This document shows, one piece after another, positions 25,241 to 37,575 of a stretch of DNA of 64,000 nt (the first letter of the stretch is position 1; the number at the start of each line of letters is the position of its first letter). This DNA is from Pegea sp. RAD2-039 (lineage: Eukaryota; Chordata; Thaliacea; Salpida; Salpidae), in the NCBI GenBank assembly GCA_034620365.1, contig JAQGEQ010000186.1, forward strand, positions 1 to 64,000. Reading direction: 5' to 3'. The notes beneath the pieces are model-generated. The model saw only the letters and a list, made by a program, of their open reading frames with translations. It had not been told where the DNA came from and made no database searches. Both the position numbers and the translations under genes were made by a program.

Positions 25241-26579
25241 TCTGTCTTTTCTGCCGCACAACCTTGTTGACGTGGAAAGTAGAAACCTGTTACATGGGCA
25301 ACAACTGGATATCCATGACTTCTGCTCTTGTACATATATCCTACATATAAATATATGAATGAATGTTTGCGGCCGAAGCGAGTTAAAATCGTAATTGGAA
25401 CCAAAAAGTTGTTAAACTCCTTAAAAATACAAAACCTATTCACTGTAAAAGATGTTAATTTGAATTTTTTATAAAAACTATTTTGGCTTTAAATTCCTTT
25501 TAAAATTGTTTTTATTGCTGTAAAAACAAACTAAGCCACAAATAGTAAACTTTAACTAGCTTGTATTAAGATCAAAATAGCTGCAGAAGGTGTGATTACT
25601 GCGAAGTATATCATCGAACACATTTAGGTATCTTAATTTTGGAGGATTGCTAAATGCAGTCCAATGCTTGATCAAAACTCAGTTTTAATCTATATTTATT
25701 TATTTAAAGCGCTGCTGCAAGGTACAAAGTTCAATGAATCTTACAGCAAAAGTTAAAAACAAAAATATATTTCAAAGTTCATGTGTCTAAAAATTTAAAG
25801 TTAATTTATAAAAAACTGTAATAATGTGTAGCAGCATCAATAGAAGTTAAATTAAAGATCAACTATAATAACAAGTATGATTAGAGATCAATTTTGATTA
25901 AACAAGAAAGAAAAAGAAAACTGGCAGTATTATATATCACTTGTTATGGAAAGTGCTTAAATCAAATGGTGCAAGAATACTCTTATAATATGTGGCAGAA
26001 TTTGATGAAGTGATGGAACGGGAATCAAATTCCAAGTCTTGGTTACTCTATTAAAAGCTGTTACTAAACTGGTTGCTATTAAGGTTGTGGAATGGTTTGA
26101 TTTAATATATAAATCATAAATAACTTTCAGCGTGCAAAAGTTGTTTAAAAACTGTTCTATGTCTTTAAAATATGATAATATTCTTTTTTTATTTAATTTA
26201 ATCATTAGTTGTTATGTTTCGCTACTTGAAGTATTCCAGTTTCTGAAAACAAAAAAGATTGTAAAATTGCTTTTATCATCAACACCACATTGAACAGACT
26301 TTCAAGTAATTATTAAAAGAAGATTAATAAAAGAGACTCCTGTGAATAGTATGAAAGCTCGAATAAAGAGTCTTTCCGGTTCTTTATTTTTTTTACTAAA
26401 GATACAACAACTCCTTAAACACAAAAGAAACTTCTGTTGGATATAAAATTTACAAAAAAGTTAAACTGAATATGATACAAAATGGTTACAATAGGTATTA
26501 AAATTTAAAATCATTATTAATTTTGATCAAAAATAATTTAAGTTTTAAATGAAAGCTACAAAAGTTTAAAACAATTTTT

Positions 26580-27542
26580 TGTCAGAAGTCAGAGTAATGC
26601 CGAGGTCTATGACTGAGGATACTCGTTCAAGAATAGATCCATTGATGTAGTATTGGTTGCTGAAGTTGGCAGCTGGCTTACGGGATGTTATAACTTCAGA
26701 CTTTGTTGACTGGATTTTAAGTTGCCAATTTGCAGACCAGTTTTCTACAATATTTAGTGCAGTTTGGAGTTTTGAGTGGGAACCAGATAATAGCTTGATG
26801 TCGTCTGCATACACAAACACACTGACATTGTCTACTGTTATTAGTCTTCTGATGAGGTCTTCAATGAAAATCAAAAAGAGAAGTGGACCTAGGACGGAAC
26901 CTTGAGGAACGCCGCTGATGACTTTACTAGGAATAGATAAAGATCTTTCTACACTGGTTCGTTGGGTTCTACCTGATAAGAAATCTTCAATCCATTTTAA
27001 GATAGAGTTGCTGATTTTTATGTTTTTCAATACAGTAATGAGCTTGTTGTGTGGAACAGAATCAAAAGCTTTAGCAAAATCAAGGTATATGATGTCACAT
27101 GGAGTATTACTTTCGTAATGAGCTGTAAGCTCATTGAAAAAATTGAGATGTTGAGTCAAAGAAGATCTTTGCTTAACAAAGCCATGCTGGACATCAGATA
27201 TTAGATGATGCTCCGTCAAATGGCTAGTTATATGGTTGTGAATGATGTGTTCTTGAGTTCTGCAGATAACCGAAGTCAGCGAAACTCGTCTGTAGTTAAG
27301 TGCAGTGTTTCTGGGACCCTTCTTATAAATTGGAGTAATAATAGCTTTCTTCCAAATTTGTGGAAGTCTTCCCCGCTTAAGAGTCATGTTAAAGAGTAGC
27401 GATAAGGGTAGCGCTAAAGAAGAAGTACTTTATCTTAAAAACAAAGCTGGGATTTGATCTGGGGTGTTGGAAACTGTTGATTTTAGAGAAGAAATAGCCT
27501 TAGATACTATATCAACTGTTATGTCTAGATCTACCATGATCT
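26580..27542 (-). pseudogene. Reverse-transcriptase fragment of CR1-like LINE, antisense
   Basis: The minus strand encodes a largely intact reverse-transcriptase core: ITPIYKKGPRNTALNYR, QHGFVKQRSS, motif A YLDFAKAFDSVPHNKL, motif B GVPQGSVLGPLLFLIF and motif C VYADDIKLL, ending abruptly at GITLTSD. Upstream (27390-27540) the frame continues with ITVDIVSKAISS and TPDQIPALFL, broken by one in-frame TAA near 27440. The sequence matches the decayed reverse transcriptase of the array LINEs (same TAHYE..TPYDI region), so it is the same family but far better preserved. It has neither a LINE 5' end nor a 3' tail, and it sits exactly where unit 2 lost its zinc-finger gene. Confidence 0.88.
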
Positions 27543-27599
27543 ACTTGTGACAAATTAGTCTAATTTTATAAGAAATTGATTCGAACTATTTGGTTACAA

Positions 27600-29970
27600 T
27601 AAAAATCTTCCATGAAAGTATAAACTATAGTGGATTCAAATAAAAGTGGGAAGATCTTACATTCCAGTATGCAAAGAAATTATGACGAAACCATTTCATT
27701 AAAACAAGCTTACAATAGCAATTGCCAATCCTAGAAAAAAAATTTGCTCTGGTGAAGATCCATCGAAAAAATGTTTTAAATGTCTCTCTTGGTTTCATCT
27801 CACCTGTAGTTATGTAAGCGAGAAAATTTATGATATATTTGATAACAACCAGATGAAGGAAGTCAGTTTTAATTCTATCTGAATTAAATGAAGAACTTTT
27901 GACATAACATATAGCTCCTTTAATTTGTATTCAAATCTGATATCCAACATTACAAAATTATATCTGATGAAATGAACAAATTTAGATCTAAAATTGGCAA
28001 CACTGCTGCCAATGTTAATGAAATAAGATTAGTTTGTCTAAACGGATGCCTCTACAAAGAAAGCTCTCAAATGGTCCTTGATGGTCGGTTATCTTCGATG
28101 GGCCTCAGTTGGCATTGTTTCCGAATCCGTCAAAAATGTTAGCATATGGACCTTGAAGACATAGAAAAGGATGTCGTCATCTTTAATGTCTGTGAGACTA
28201 ATAGATGACAGTAATTTTCATTATCAACTGTGTTCTCAAATCATTGATTTTGTGGACGTTCCAAAGGTATCAACTACTAGATTTGGAGCGCAAACTTCAT
28301 ATCTTCAAAGACCTAAAAATGGGGGATTTTAATTAGAGTAAAAATGATAGGGATAACCCGAACTCAGCATTCTGTGAAAATCGTTTAAATTTGATAGTAA
28401 CAATCCTAATTAAGAAATATTAAGTCATACCTTTGCAGGCTTTCTCGAGGATAAAAACCTTTCTCAGATGGATACTGCTTCGACCCAAGTTAGTGGTAAG
28501 ATTTTGGATCTTTGAATCACATCAAAACCTGAGAACATCTTTTACGTTAATGAAAAAGAACCTTTTGCTCTAACATGCCATCACAACATGATTGAATTCT
28601 AACTTCATCAGACTTTTTTAATGAACGTTGAAACTACAAGCAAACAGAATTTTTATCGTGGAAATTATAATGGTATCACCAAGTTTCTATCAGGTGTCGA
28701 CTGCATCTTTGTTTTCAACTCTACCAAAGCAGTCAAACAAAAAACACATTTGTTGAAATATTTATGGAATTCAAAACATTAAAAAACCTTTTTTACAAAT
28801 AAACTAAAGCCCAGTCTTCCATCGAATCTCTGTACAAAGATTATTCGTTAGTCTACAAGAAATGTGTTTTTAATATCTGTTTGGGAAGCAAAAGAGCAGT
28901 CTGATCTCCAGCTAGCAAATAAAAGTATTATTTCGCTTCATAAATCACAAAGTTAAGGCGAGATCTCAAATACTTTCCTTGCTTGACAACAGTAATCAGC
29001 TCGTGAAGGAAATAGAGAATAAACCTGATTTTATTAAACAGTCAATTTAATAGCTTTTCTATGACCAATGATGGTAATACTCCTTTTCTTTCCTACTCCT
29101 AAATTCTTACAAATATTTATGAGATGATAGTTCTTGACATAACGGTCAATATGGTAGCCAACTGTATTTTTTCGTGCAGAATCATTAGTTTCTAACACCC
29201 CTGATCAGATTGCTGTTTTTTTTTAAGAAAACTTACTATTACTTTGTCACTACCTTTATTGCCACTCGTTAACATCACTTTGAGGTGAGGAAGAGTTCCA
29301 CAAATTTAAAAGAAAACTATTATTACTCATTATCATAGAAAAGTTCCTAGAAACACTGAACTACAGACCAGTTTCGCTGACTTCAGCCATGTGCAGAACT
29401 CAAGAACATATCATTCATAATCATATGACCAGTCATTTGATGGAGCATCATCTAACATTTGATATCCAGCATAGCTTTAAAAAATGAAGATCTTTTCTGG
29501 CTGAACATCTCACTTCTCTTAATGAGCTTACAGCCCATTATGAAAATGATACTCCTTATGACATCAATAAGGTTGACCGTAAATTTTATGCTTTCTTTTC
29601 CATTGGTTCTTCCCTCAAACGATAGATTTTGAGGACTACTGAAATGCCATGTGTTACATCTTTTTCTTTCTAGATCTCTGAGATCAGCTTTTTTTAGAAT
29701 ATAGTATCAACCTCTACAACAATACCACCAGCAAGCATGTCGAGCACTGAAAGTATTTGCAACTTTACATTCACTTTTTGTCAAAAACCAACATAAATCA
29801 AGACGAAAAAGAACTATCCCAACATATGAGACACAGACACGCTGATGTAGATCATGCAATTAAAGATATAAAGAACTCAGCTCTAACAATAGCCATTTCC
29901 CCATCTGTAAGCTCATACCTAACACAAGGTATAGACTTTACATTCGCACTAACTCTAGCCCTGTAACAGT
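27600..29970 (+). mobile_element. Decayed CR1-like LINE of unit 2
   Basis: Same structure and same internal deletion as in unit 1: PHD remnant near 27740-27860, endonuclease remnant near 28310-28390, reverse-transcriptase start up to about 29570, then the unit tail with the QHMRHRHADVDH frame (29757-29966). Stops and shifts throughout. The endonuclease stretch differs from the other units (GDF region reads ggggattttaattagag), whereas the PHD stretch is closest to unit 1. Confidence 0.85.
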
Positions 29971-32478
29971 TCGTCATTGTACTCAGTCTGTCTTTTCTGC
30001 CGCACAACCTTGTTGACGTGGAAAGTAGAAACCTGTTACATGGGCAACAACTGGATATCCATGACTTCTGCTCTTGTACATATATCCTACATATAAATAT
30101 ATGAATGAATGTATGCGGCCGAAGCGAGTTAAAATCGTAATTGGAACAAAAAGCTGTTAAACTCCTTAAAAATACAAAACTTAATCACTGCAAAAGATGT
30201 AATTTAAATTTTCTATAAAAACTATTTTGGCTTTAAATTCCTTTTAAAATTGTTTTTATTGCTGTAAAAACAAACTAACCACAAATAGTAAACTTTAAGT
30301 AGCTTGTATTAAGATCAAAATAGCTGCAGAAGGTGTGATTACTGCGAAGTATATCATCGAACACATTTAGGTATCTTAATTTTGGAGGATTGCTAAATGC
30401 AGTCCAATGCTTGAACAAAACTCAGTTTTAAAATATATTTATTTAATTAAAGCGCTGCTGCAAGGTACAAAGTTCAATAAATCTTACAGCAAAAGTTAAA
30501 AACAAAAATATATTTCAAAGTTCATGTGTCTAAAAATTTAAAGTTAATTTATAAAAAACTGTAATAATGTGTAGCAGCATCAATAGAAGTTAAATTAAAG
30601 ATCAACTATAATAACATTAATGATTAGACATCAATTATAATAAAAAAAGAAAACTGGCAGTATTATATATCACTTGTTATGGAAAGTGCTTAAAACGAAT
30701 ACTGCAAGAATACTTTTATAATATGTGGCAGAATTTGATGAAGTGATGGAACGGGAATCAAATTCCAAGTCTTGGTTACTCTATAAAAAGCTGTTACTAA
30801 ACTGGTTGCTATTAAGGTTGTGGAGTGGTTTGATTAAAAAAATAAATCATAAATAACTTTCAGCTGGCAAAAGTTGTTTAAAAACGGTTTTATGTCTTTA
30901 AAATATGAAAATATTCATTTTCTTTATTTTATATAATCTTTCAATCTTACGTTTCACTATTTGAACTATTCCAGTTTCTGAAAACAAAAAAGATTGTAAA
31001 ATTGCTTTTATCATCAACACCACATTGAATAGACCTTCAAGTAATTATTAAAAGAAAATTTATAAAAGAGACTTCTGTGAATAATATGAAAGCTTGAATT
31101 AAGAGTCTTTCCGGTTCCTTATTTTTTTTTTGCTAAAAATACAACAACTCCTTAAAGACAAAAGAAACTTCTGTTTGATATAAAATTAAAAAAAGAGTTA
31201 AACTGAATATGATACAAAATGGTTACAATAGGTATTAAAATTTAAAATCATTATTTTATTTTGATCATAAATAATTTTAGTTTTAATTGAAAGCTACAAA
31301 AGTTTAAAACAATTTTCTGTTTCTATAAATTCTTTTAAATCAATTGATAATCAATCACAATTTACAAATTGATGATAAATATTGTGTCACTGTTTCAAGC
31401 TTTCAGAGTTGATATTCTTTTATATTGTTTGAAATATAGTTATCGGTATAAAGTCTATTTCAACTTTAGTAACTTTTAAAAGTATTTTGTTTTTCAGTGA
31501 CTTCAACTAGAAAAGAGAAAATTCAAAATTCAAATAACTTTGATGAAATAGAAGAAACTTTTTATCAGTTATTAATTATAACAGCGAGCCACTCTGAGCT
31601 ACAATCTAACTGCTCGTCTTACAATCAATTATCCTCTAGTTTTATTTTCAAAAAGAAAGAAAAAATTCACGAATCAAGCTGAAGAAAAAGCTAAAATTCA
31701 TCAAAAATAAGTATTTCTTCTTCGCATAAAACTTAACTAAACTGCATCAATAAAATTATAGTAAAAGATTGAAAGCCAAGTCGGACTGATTTTCGATTCT
31801 CATCAAATTCTTTGAATTAAACAAAACTAGCTTTCGTAATGGATCAGAAAACATTTAGAAATAATAATGGAGCTAGGTAGTAGTTAGAATTAATGTTTAT
31901 TGCGAAATCAATGTTAAAAAATAAAATTGTAACATACATTTCGTCATTAATAATGATGTTCAAATTAGCATTAAGAGGAAATGTACAAGTTCTCATTGAA
32001 AGATTTTTGTTTTAAGCAACCCTAACAATTATCTTTCACATCATATTTCAAAAATATTTATTATTCAAGAAGCTGCATACTGTTAAAATTAAACTTCAGT
32101 AAAATGTCAAACAAAACTAGCAATAAAATTCACATTGGTAAAAAATGTTTGAAAATTATAAACTGTAAAGAAAATTTCTAAAAGAGCAAACATTCAAAGA
32201 TCAAAAAAGCCATTATAGTTGGAAAACCACGTAAGATACCTTCAAATTGAATTAAGTTAAAGTTAAGAAAAATTCTACAAAAGTACAAAAATTCAAAGAT
32301 TAGAAAACCATTACAATAAAAAAAAAGTGAAATACATTTAAATGATTATTTGAAAAACTAAAACAAGCGGCAATATTTCATCACAGATTTACTTTAAGCA
32401 GCACCTCTGTATACAATTTAAAAGTTAAGTTTGTTTTTTTCATGCTCAAAATATTATATTTTCAAATATTTTCAAGAT

Positions 32479-33810
32479 TTAAAAACCCACTGTGTGATTG
32501 TTTAAATGTTCATCTAAATTGGAAGTAAAAATAAATCTTTTGTCACAAAGAAAGCATTGAAAAGGTTTTTCACAAGTATGTGACCTCATATGAACCACTA
32601 AATTGCTAGATTGTGTGTAAGATTTTCCACAAACTTCACATTGAAAAGGCTTTTCACCAGTATGTGTTCTCATGTGAGCTACTAAGTGACTAGATTGGAT
32701 GAATGCTTTTCCACAAATTTCACATTGACAAGGCTTCTCCCCAGTATGTAATCGAATGTGTGCTGTTAAATTGCCTGATTGTGTAAAGCATTTACCACAA
32801 AACTTACATTGAAAAGGCTTTTCACCAGTATGTGTTCTCATGTGAACTACTAAACTGCTAGAATGTTTGTAATCTTTTCCACAATCCTCACATTGAAAAG
32901 GTTTGTCACCAGTATGTGATTTCATGTGAACTAGTAAATTGCTAGATTGTATAAAGGCTTTTCCACAAATTTCACATTGAAAAGGTTTGTCCCCAGTATG
33001 TGATCTCATGTGAACTAATAGGTGGCTAGAATGTTTGTAAGCTTTTCCACAAACTTCACATTGAAAAGGCTTCTCACCACTATGTGATTTCATGTGAACT
33101 ACTAAATTGCTAGATTGTATGAAGGCTTTTCCACAAACTTTACATTGAAAAGGCTTTTCACCAGTATGTGATCTCATGTGAACTACTAAGTAGCTAGAAT
33201 GTTTGTAAGCTTTTCCACAAACTTCACATTGAAAAGGCTTTTCACCAGTATGTGTTCTCATGTGAACTACTAGGTGGCTAGAATGTTTGTAAGCTTTTCC
33301 ACAAACTTCACATTGAAAAGGCTTCTCCCCAGTATGTAATCGAATGTGTGTTGTTAAACTGCCGGATTGTGTAAAGCGTTTACCACAAAACCTACATTGA
33401 AAAGGTTTTTCACCAGTATGTGTACGCGTATGAACTTTCAAATTGCCCAAACTTGTAAATGATCTATCACAAAATCCACAGCATTTAGATTGCATTCCAT
33501 AATATAAGCGATGGTGTTTAAATAAGTCTCGTTTGGTTTTGAAATCTTTCAGACACATCTTGCACTGAATCGATTTCTCTTAATGTTGTTTTTCTTTTGG
33601 ATTAGAAGAGCTACAGAGAAAAGTGTTTCTTTCCGTTTGATCAGTTTCGTGTTCAGATGAGACATCTGTATTCTCATAGTTTTCTTTATTAATTCCAGAC
33701 TCAACCAGATCTTTAACCAAGTTTGTATCTTGCTTTTTGCCAAAATTAAGGTTTAAGCTAGACTCGCAGTCTATTTTATTGTAATTTTCTTTTCCAATGT
33801 TGTCACTCAT
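32479..33810 (-). pseudogene. C2H2 zinc-finger gene, unit 3 copy, early stop codon
   Basis: Aligned with units 1, 4 and 5, the 443-codon frame is complete except that codon 77 is TAA (33580-33582; AATAAA in sister copies became CATTAA). Downstream, the thirteen fingers are intact in frame. An internal Met (residue 85 of the full frame, at 33558) could start a 359-residue protein lacking the N-terminal region and starting inside the degenerate first finger, so a shortened product is possible. The N-terminal region has more substitutions than in units 1 and 4 (KQDTNLVKDLVESGINKENYEN). Most likely a pseudogene, or a finger-only isoform if internal initiation occurs. Confidence 0.8.
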
Positions 33811-35209
33811 GTTTTGATTTTAATCCTAATGAAATCTTGATATCCTAAAAAAAAACAATATTTCACCTTTTAATATCCACTGAGTTTGTTTCTAAGTTTT
33901 TGAATTAACAAATAACAGAGGTTGTAGGTTATTCTGATGAGTAATTTGAAACAACCAGAATAATTTTATTATAAATATTTTTAAAATATAAGAGTATTTT
34001 GATAGATAGATGGTCATAATAAAACCTAATTTTTACTCTTGCTTTATATATTAAAACAAGAATATACTTAAAAATACTAATCTAAATATCAACCAGTCAA
34101 GTTTACCTTCCGAAACACTTTTTACGAGCAATAAGTAAATCAAAAACTAGTTAAGTAAAACATCAAGCCAACGTTTAGCTGGTTACACACTTATTTAACT
34201 AAACCTAAAGTATCATGAATCTTCTACATACAACTTCACATTCAGAAAACTTAGAACTGCGCAGAGCAAAAAAAATCTTGTGTAGAAATACCTTTCAACA
34301 AACCTTTTTGAAAATAAAACATTTATCAAACCCTAGTGTTTCTTTAAAAGTTAAATTAAATCTTCAAGCAGAAATGATTTTAAACGCAAAAAACTTATTA
34401 AATGATTGATAATACTAGTTTTATCTTTATTACAAACGACAAAATTGATTTATAAAATATCAGATAATGCTGGAATATCAGTGGCAGAAAGCAAAAAAGT
34501 TCAGAAGTTAATATTTTTTGATGAAATAGTTATTGTATCATCATGATTGCTATACAATGCTTTACTATTTAGCCAAAAAAAAAAACTATTCATAAAATTT
34601 TATTACTTAAATCATTATTTAATAAAACTTTTTATTACAAGAATAATAAACTTGTAGTTTTTGAATATCACTGTAACTGTTATAAAAATTCAAAAACATT
34701 TTTTACAACCCAAAAAGTTATAACGTGAAAGAAATTAGAAATAATTTTTCTAATTTTATATAAAAAAATAACTTCGAGATGAAAATATTTTTAAATAAGT
34801 CTTAAATAATTTTTTAATAATGCACAAAAGATGAGCATATTTAGTTATAACTTTAAAATGGAATAAAAAGAGATTAGATCTTCTAAAAAAAAATTTAACA
34901 AAAGATGAATTTAATTATTTATAATCTCAAAATGTAAGAATTAGAAATTATATTTTCTAAAAAAGATTTTAAGAATTTCATTGAATAAACCTTGAAACAC
35001 AAATATATATTTTTTAATAAAATAATATATAAGTCAAAACAACGAGTAAGTTCAATCAGATTAGGGTTTTCATAATAAGTTTTTTTAATAGTGCTTTTAA
35101 GTTGTGATGAATTTATTTTTATTAATTGATTTGCATATTACTTGTGACAAATTAATCTATTTTTAAAAGAAATTGATTCGAACTATTTGGTTACAATAAA
35201 AATCTTCCA

Positions 35210-37575
35210 TGAAAGTATAAACTATAGTGGAGTCAAATAAAAGTGGAAAGATCTTACATTCCAGTATGCAAAGAAATTATGACGAAACCATTTCATTAAA
35301 ACAAGCTTACAATAGCAATTGCCAATCCTAGAAAAATAAATTTACTCTGGTGAAGTTCCATTGAAAAAATGTTTTAAATGTCTCTCTTGGTTTCATCTCA
35401 CCTGTAGTTATGTAAGCGAGAAAATTTATGATATATTTGATAACAACCAGATGAAGGAAGTCAGTTTTTATTCTATCTTTATTAAATGTAGAACTTTTGA
35501 CATAACATATAGCTCCTTTAATTTATAATCAAATCTGATATCCAACATTACAAAATTATATCTGATGAAATGAACAAATTTAGATCTGAAATTGGCAACG
35601 CTGCTGCCAATGTCAATGAAATAAGATTAGTTTGTCTAAACGGATGCCTCTACAAAGAAAGCTCTCAAATGGTCCTTGATGGTCGGTTATCTTTAATGGG
35701 CCTCAGTTGGTATTGATTCCGATTCCGACAAAATGGTTAGCATTTGGACCTTGAAGACATAGAAAAGGATGTCATCATCTTTAATGTCTGTGAGACTAAT
35801 AGATGACAGTAATTTTCATTATCAACTGTGTTCTCAAATCATTGATTTTGTGGACGTTCCAAAGGTATCAACTACTAGATTTGAAGCGCAAACTTCATAT
35901 CTTCAAAGACCTATATATAGGGGGTTTTAATTTTAGTAAAGTTGATAAGGATAACCCGAACTCAGCATTCTGTGAAAATCGTTTAAATTTGATAGTAACA
36001 ATCCTAATTAAGAAATATTAAGTCATACCTTTGCAGGCTTTCTCGAGGATAAAAACCTTTCTCAGATGGATACTGCTTCGACCCAAGTTAGTGGGAAGAT
36101 TTTGGATCTTTGAATCACATCAAAACCTGAGAACATCTTTTACGTTAATGAAAAAGAACCTTTTGCTCTAACATGCCATCACAACATGATTGAATTCTAG
36201 CTCCATCAAACTAATTTAATGAACATTGAATCTACAAGCAAACGGAATTTTTATCGTGGAAATTATAATGGTATCACCAAGTTTCTATCAGATGTCGACT
36301 GCATTTTTATTTTCAACTCTACCAAAGCAATCAAACAAAAAACACATTTGTTGAAATATTTAAGGAATTCAAAACATTAAAAAGCTTTTTTTACAAATAA
36401 ACTAAAGCACAGTCTTCCATCGAATCTCTACAAAGATTTTTGTTTAGTCTACAAGAAATGTGTTTTTAATATATGTTTGGGTAGCGAAAGAGCAGTGTGT
36501 TATCCAGCTAGCAAATAAAAGTATTATTTGGCTTCATCAATCACAAGGTTAAGGCGAGATCTCAAATACTTTCCTTGCTTGACAACAGTAATCAGCTCGT
36601 GAAGGAAATAGAGAATAAACCTGATTTTACTAAACAGTCAATTTAATAGTTTTTCTATGACCAATGATGGCAATACTCCTTTTCTTTCCTACTCCCAAAT
36701 TCTTACAAATATTTATGAGATCATAATTCTTGATATAACGGTCAATATGGTAGCAAACTGTATTTTTTCGTGTAAAATCATTAGTTTCTAACACCCCTGA
36801 TCAGATTGCTGTTTTTTTTTAAGAAAACTTACTATTACTTTGTCACTACCTTTATTGCTACTCGTTAACATCACTTTGAGGTGAGCAAGAGTTCCACAAA
36901 CTTAAAAGAAAACTATTATTACTCATATTCATAGAAAAGTTCCTAGAAACACTGCACTTAACTACAGACCAGTATCGCTGACTTCAGCCATGTGCAGAAC
37001 TCAAGAACATATCATTCATAATCATATTACCAGTCATTTGATGGAGCATCATCTAACATCTGATGTCCAGCATAGCTTTAAAAAATGAAGATCTTTTCTG
37101 GCTGAACATCTCACTTCTCTTAATGAGCTTACAGCCCATTATGAAAATGATACTCCTTATGACATCAATTAAGTTGACCTTAAATTTTATGCTTTCTTTT
37201 CCATTGGTTCTTCCCTCAAACGATAGATTTTGAGGACTACTGAAATGCCATGTGTTACATCTTTTTCTTTCTCGATCTCTTAGATCAGCTTTTTTTAGAA
37301 TATAGTATTAACCTATACAACAATACCACCAGCAAGTATGTCGAGCACTGAAAGTATTCGCAACTTTACATTCACATTTTGTCAAAAAACAACATCATTG
37401 AAGACGAAAATGAACTATCCCAACATATGAGACACAGACACGCTGATGTAGATCATGCAATTAAAGATATAAAGAACTCAGCTCTAACAATAGCCATTTC
37501 CCCATCTGTAAGCTCATACCTAACACAAGGTATAGACTTTACTTTCGCACTAACTCTAGCCCTGTAACAGTTCGA
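35210..37575 (+). mobile_element. Decayed CR1-like LINE of unit 3
   Basis: Same ordered remnants and internal deletion as unit 1: PHD remnant near 35330-35460, ORF1 middle near 35570, endonuclease remnant (GGFNFSKVDKDNPNSAF) near 35920-35970, reverse-transcriptase start near 36950-37170, tail frame 37379-37567. The PHD stretch shares substitutions with unit 4 (gaagttccattg), whereas the tail shares them with unit 1 (catcattgaagacgaaaatg). Confidence 0.85.

Larger units (their letters stand above)
25303..30048. repeat. Array unit 2, zinc-finger gene lost
   Basis: The left 1.28 kb (25303-26578) and the right part (from about 27545) match other units, but everything between, equivalent to 19291-22797 of unit 1 and including the zinc-finger gene, is missing. 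A minus-strand reverse-transcriptase fragment of 0.96 kb fills the gap. The unit is therefore only 4.7 kb. Confidence 0.9.

Noticed and set aside
25237..25443. 68-codon minus-strand frame repeated at 37584-37790
   Set aside because: Identical because the units are near-identical copies; disrupted in units 1, 3 and 5 and without motif.
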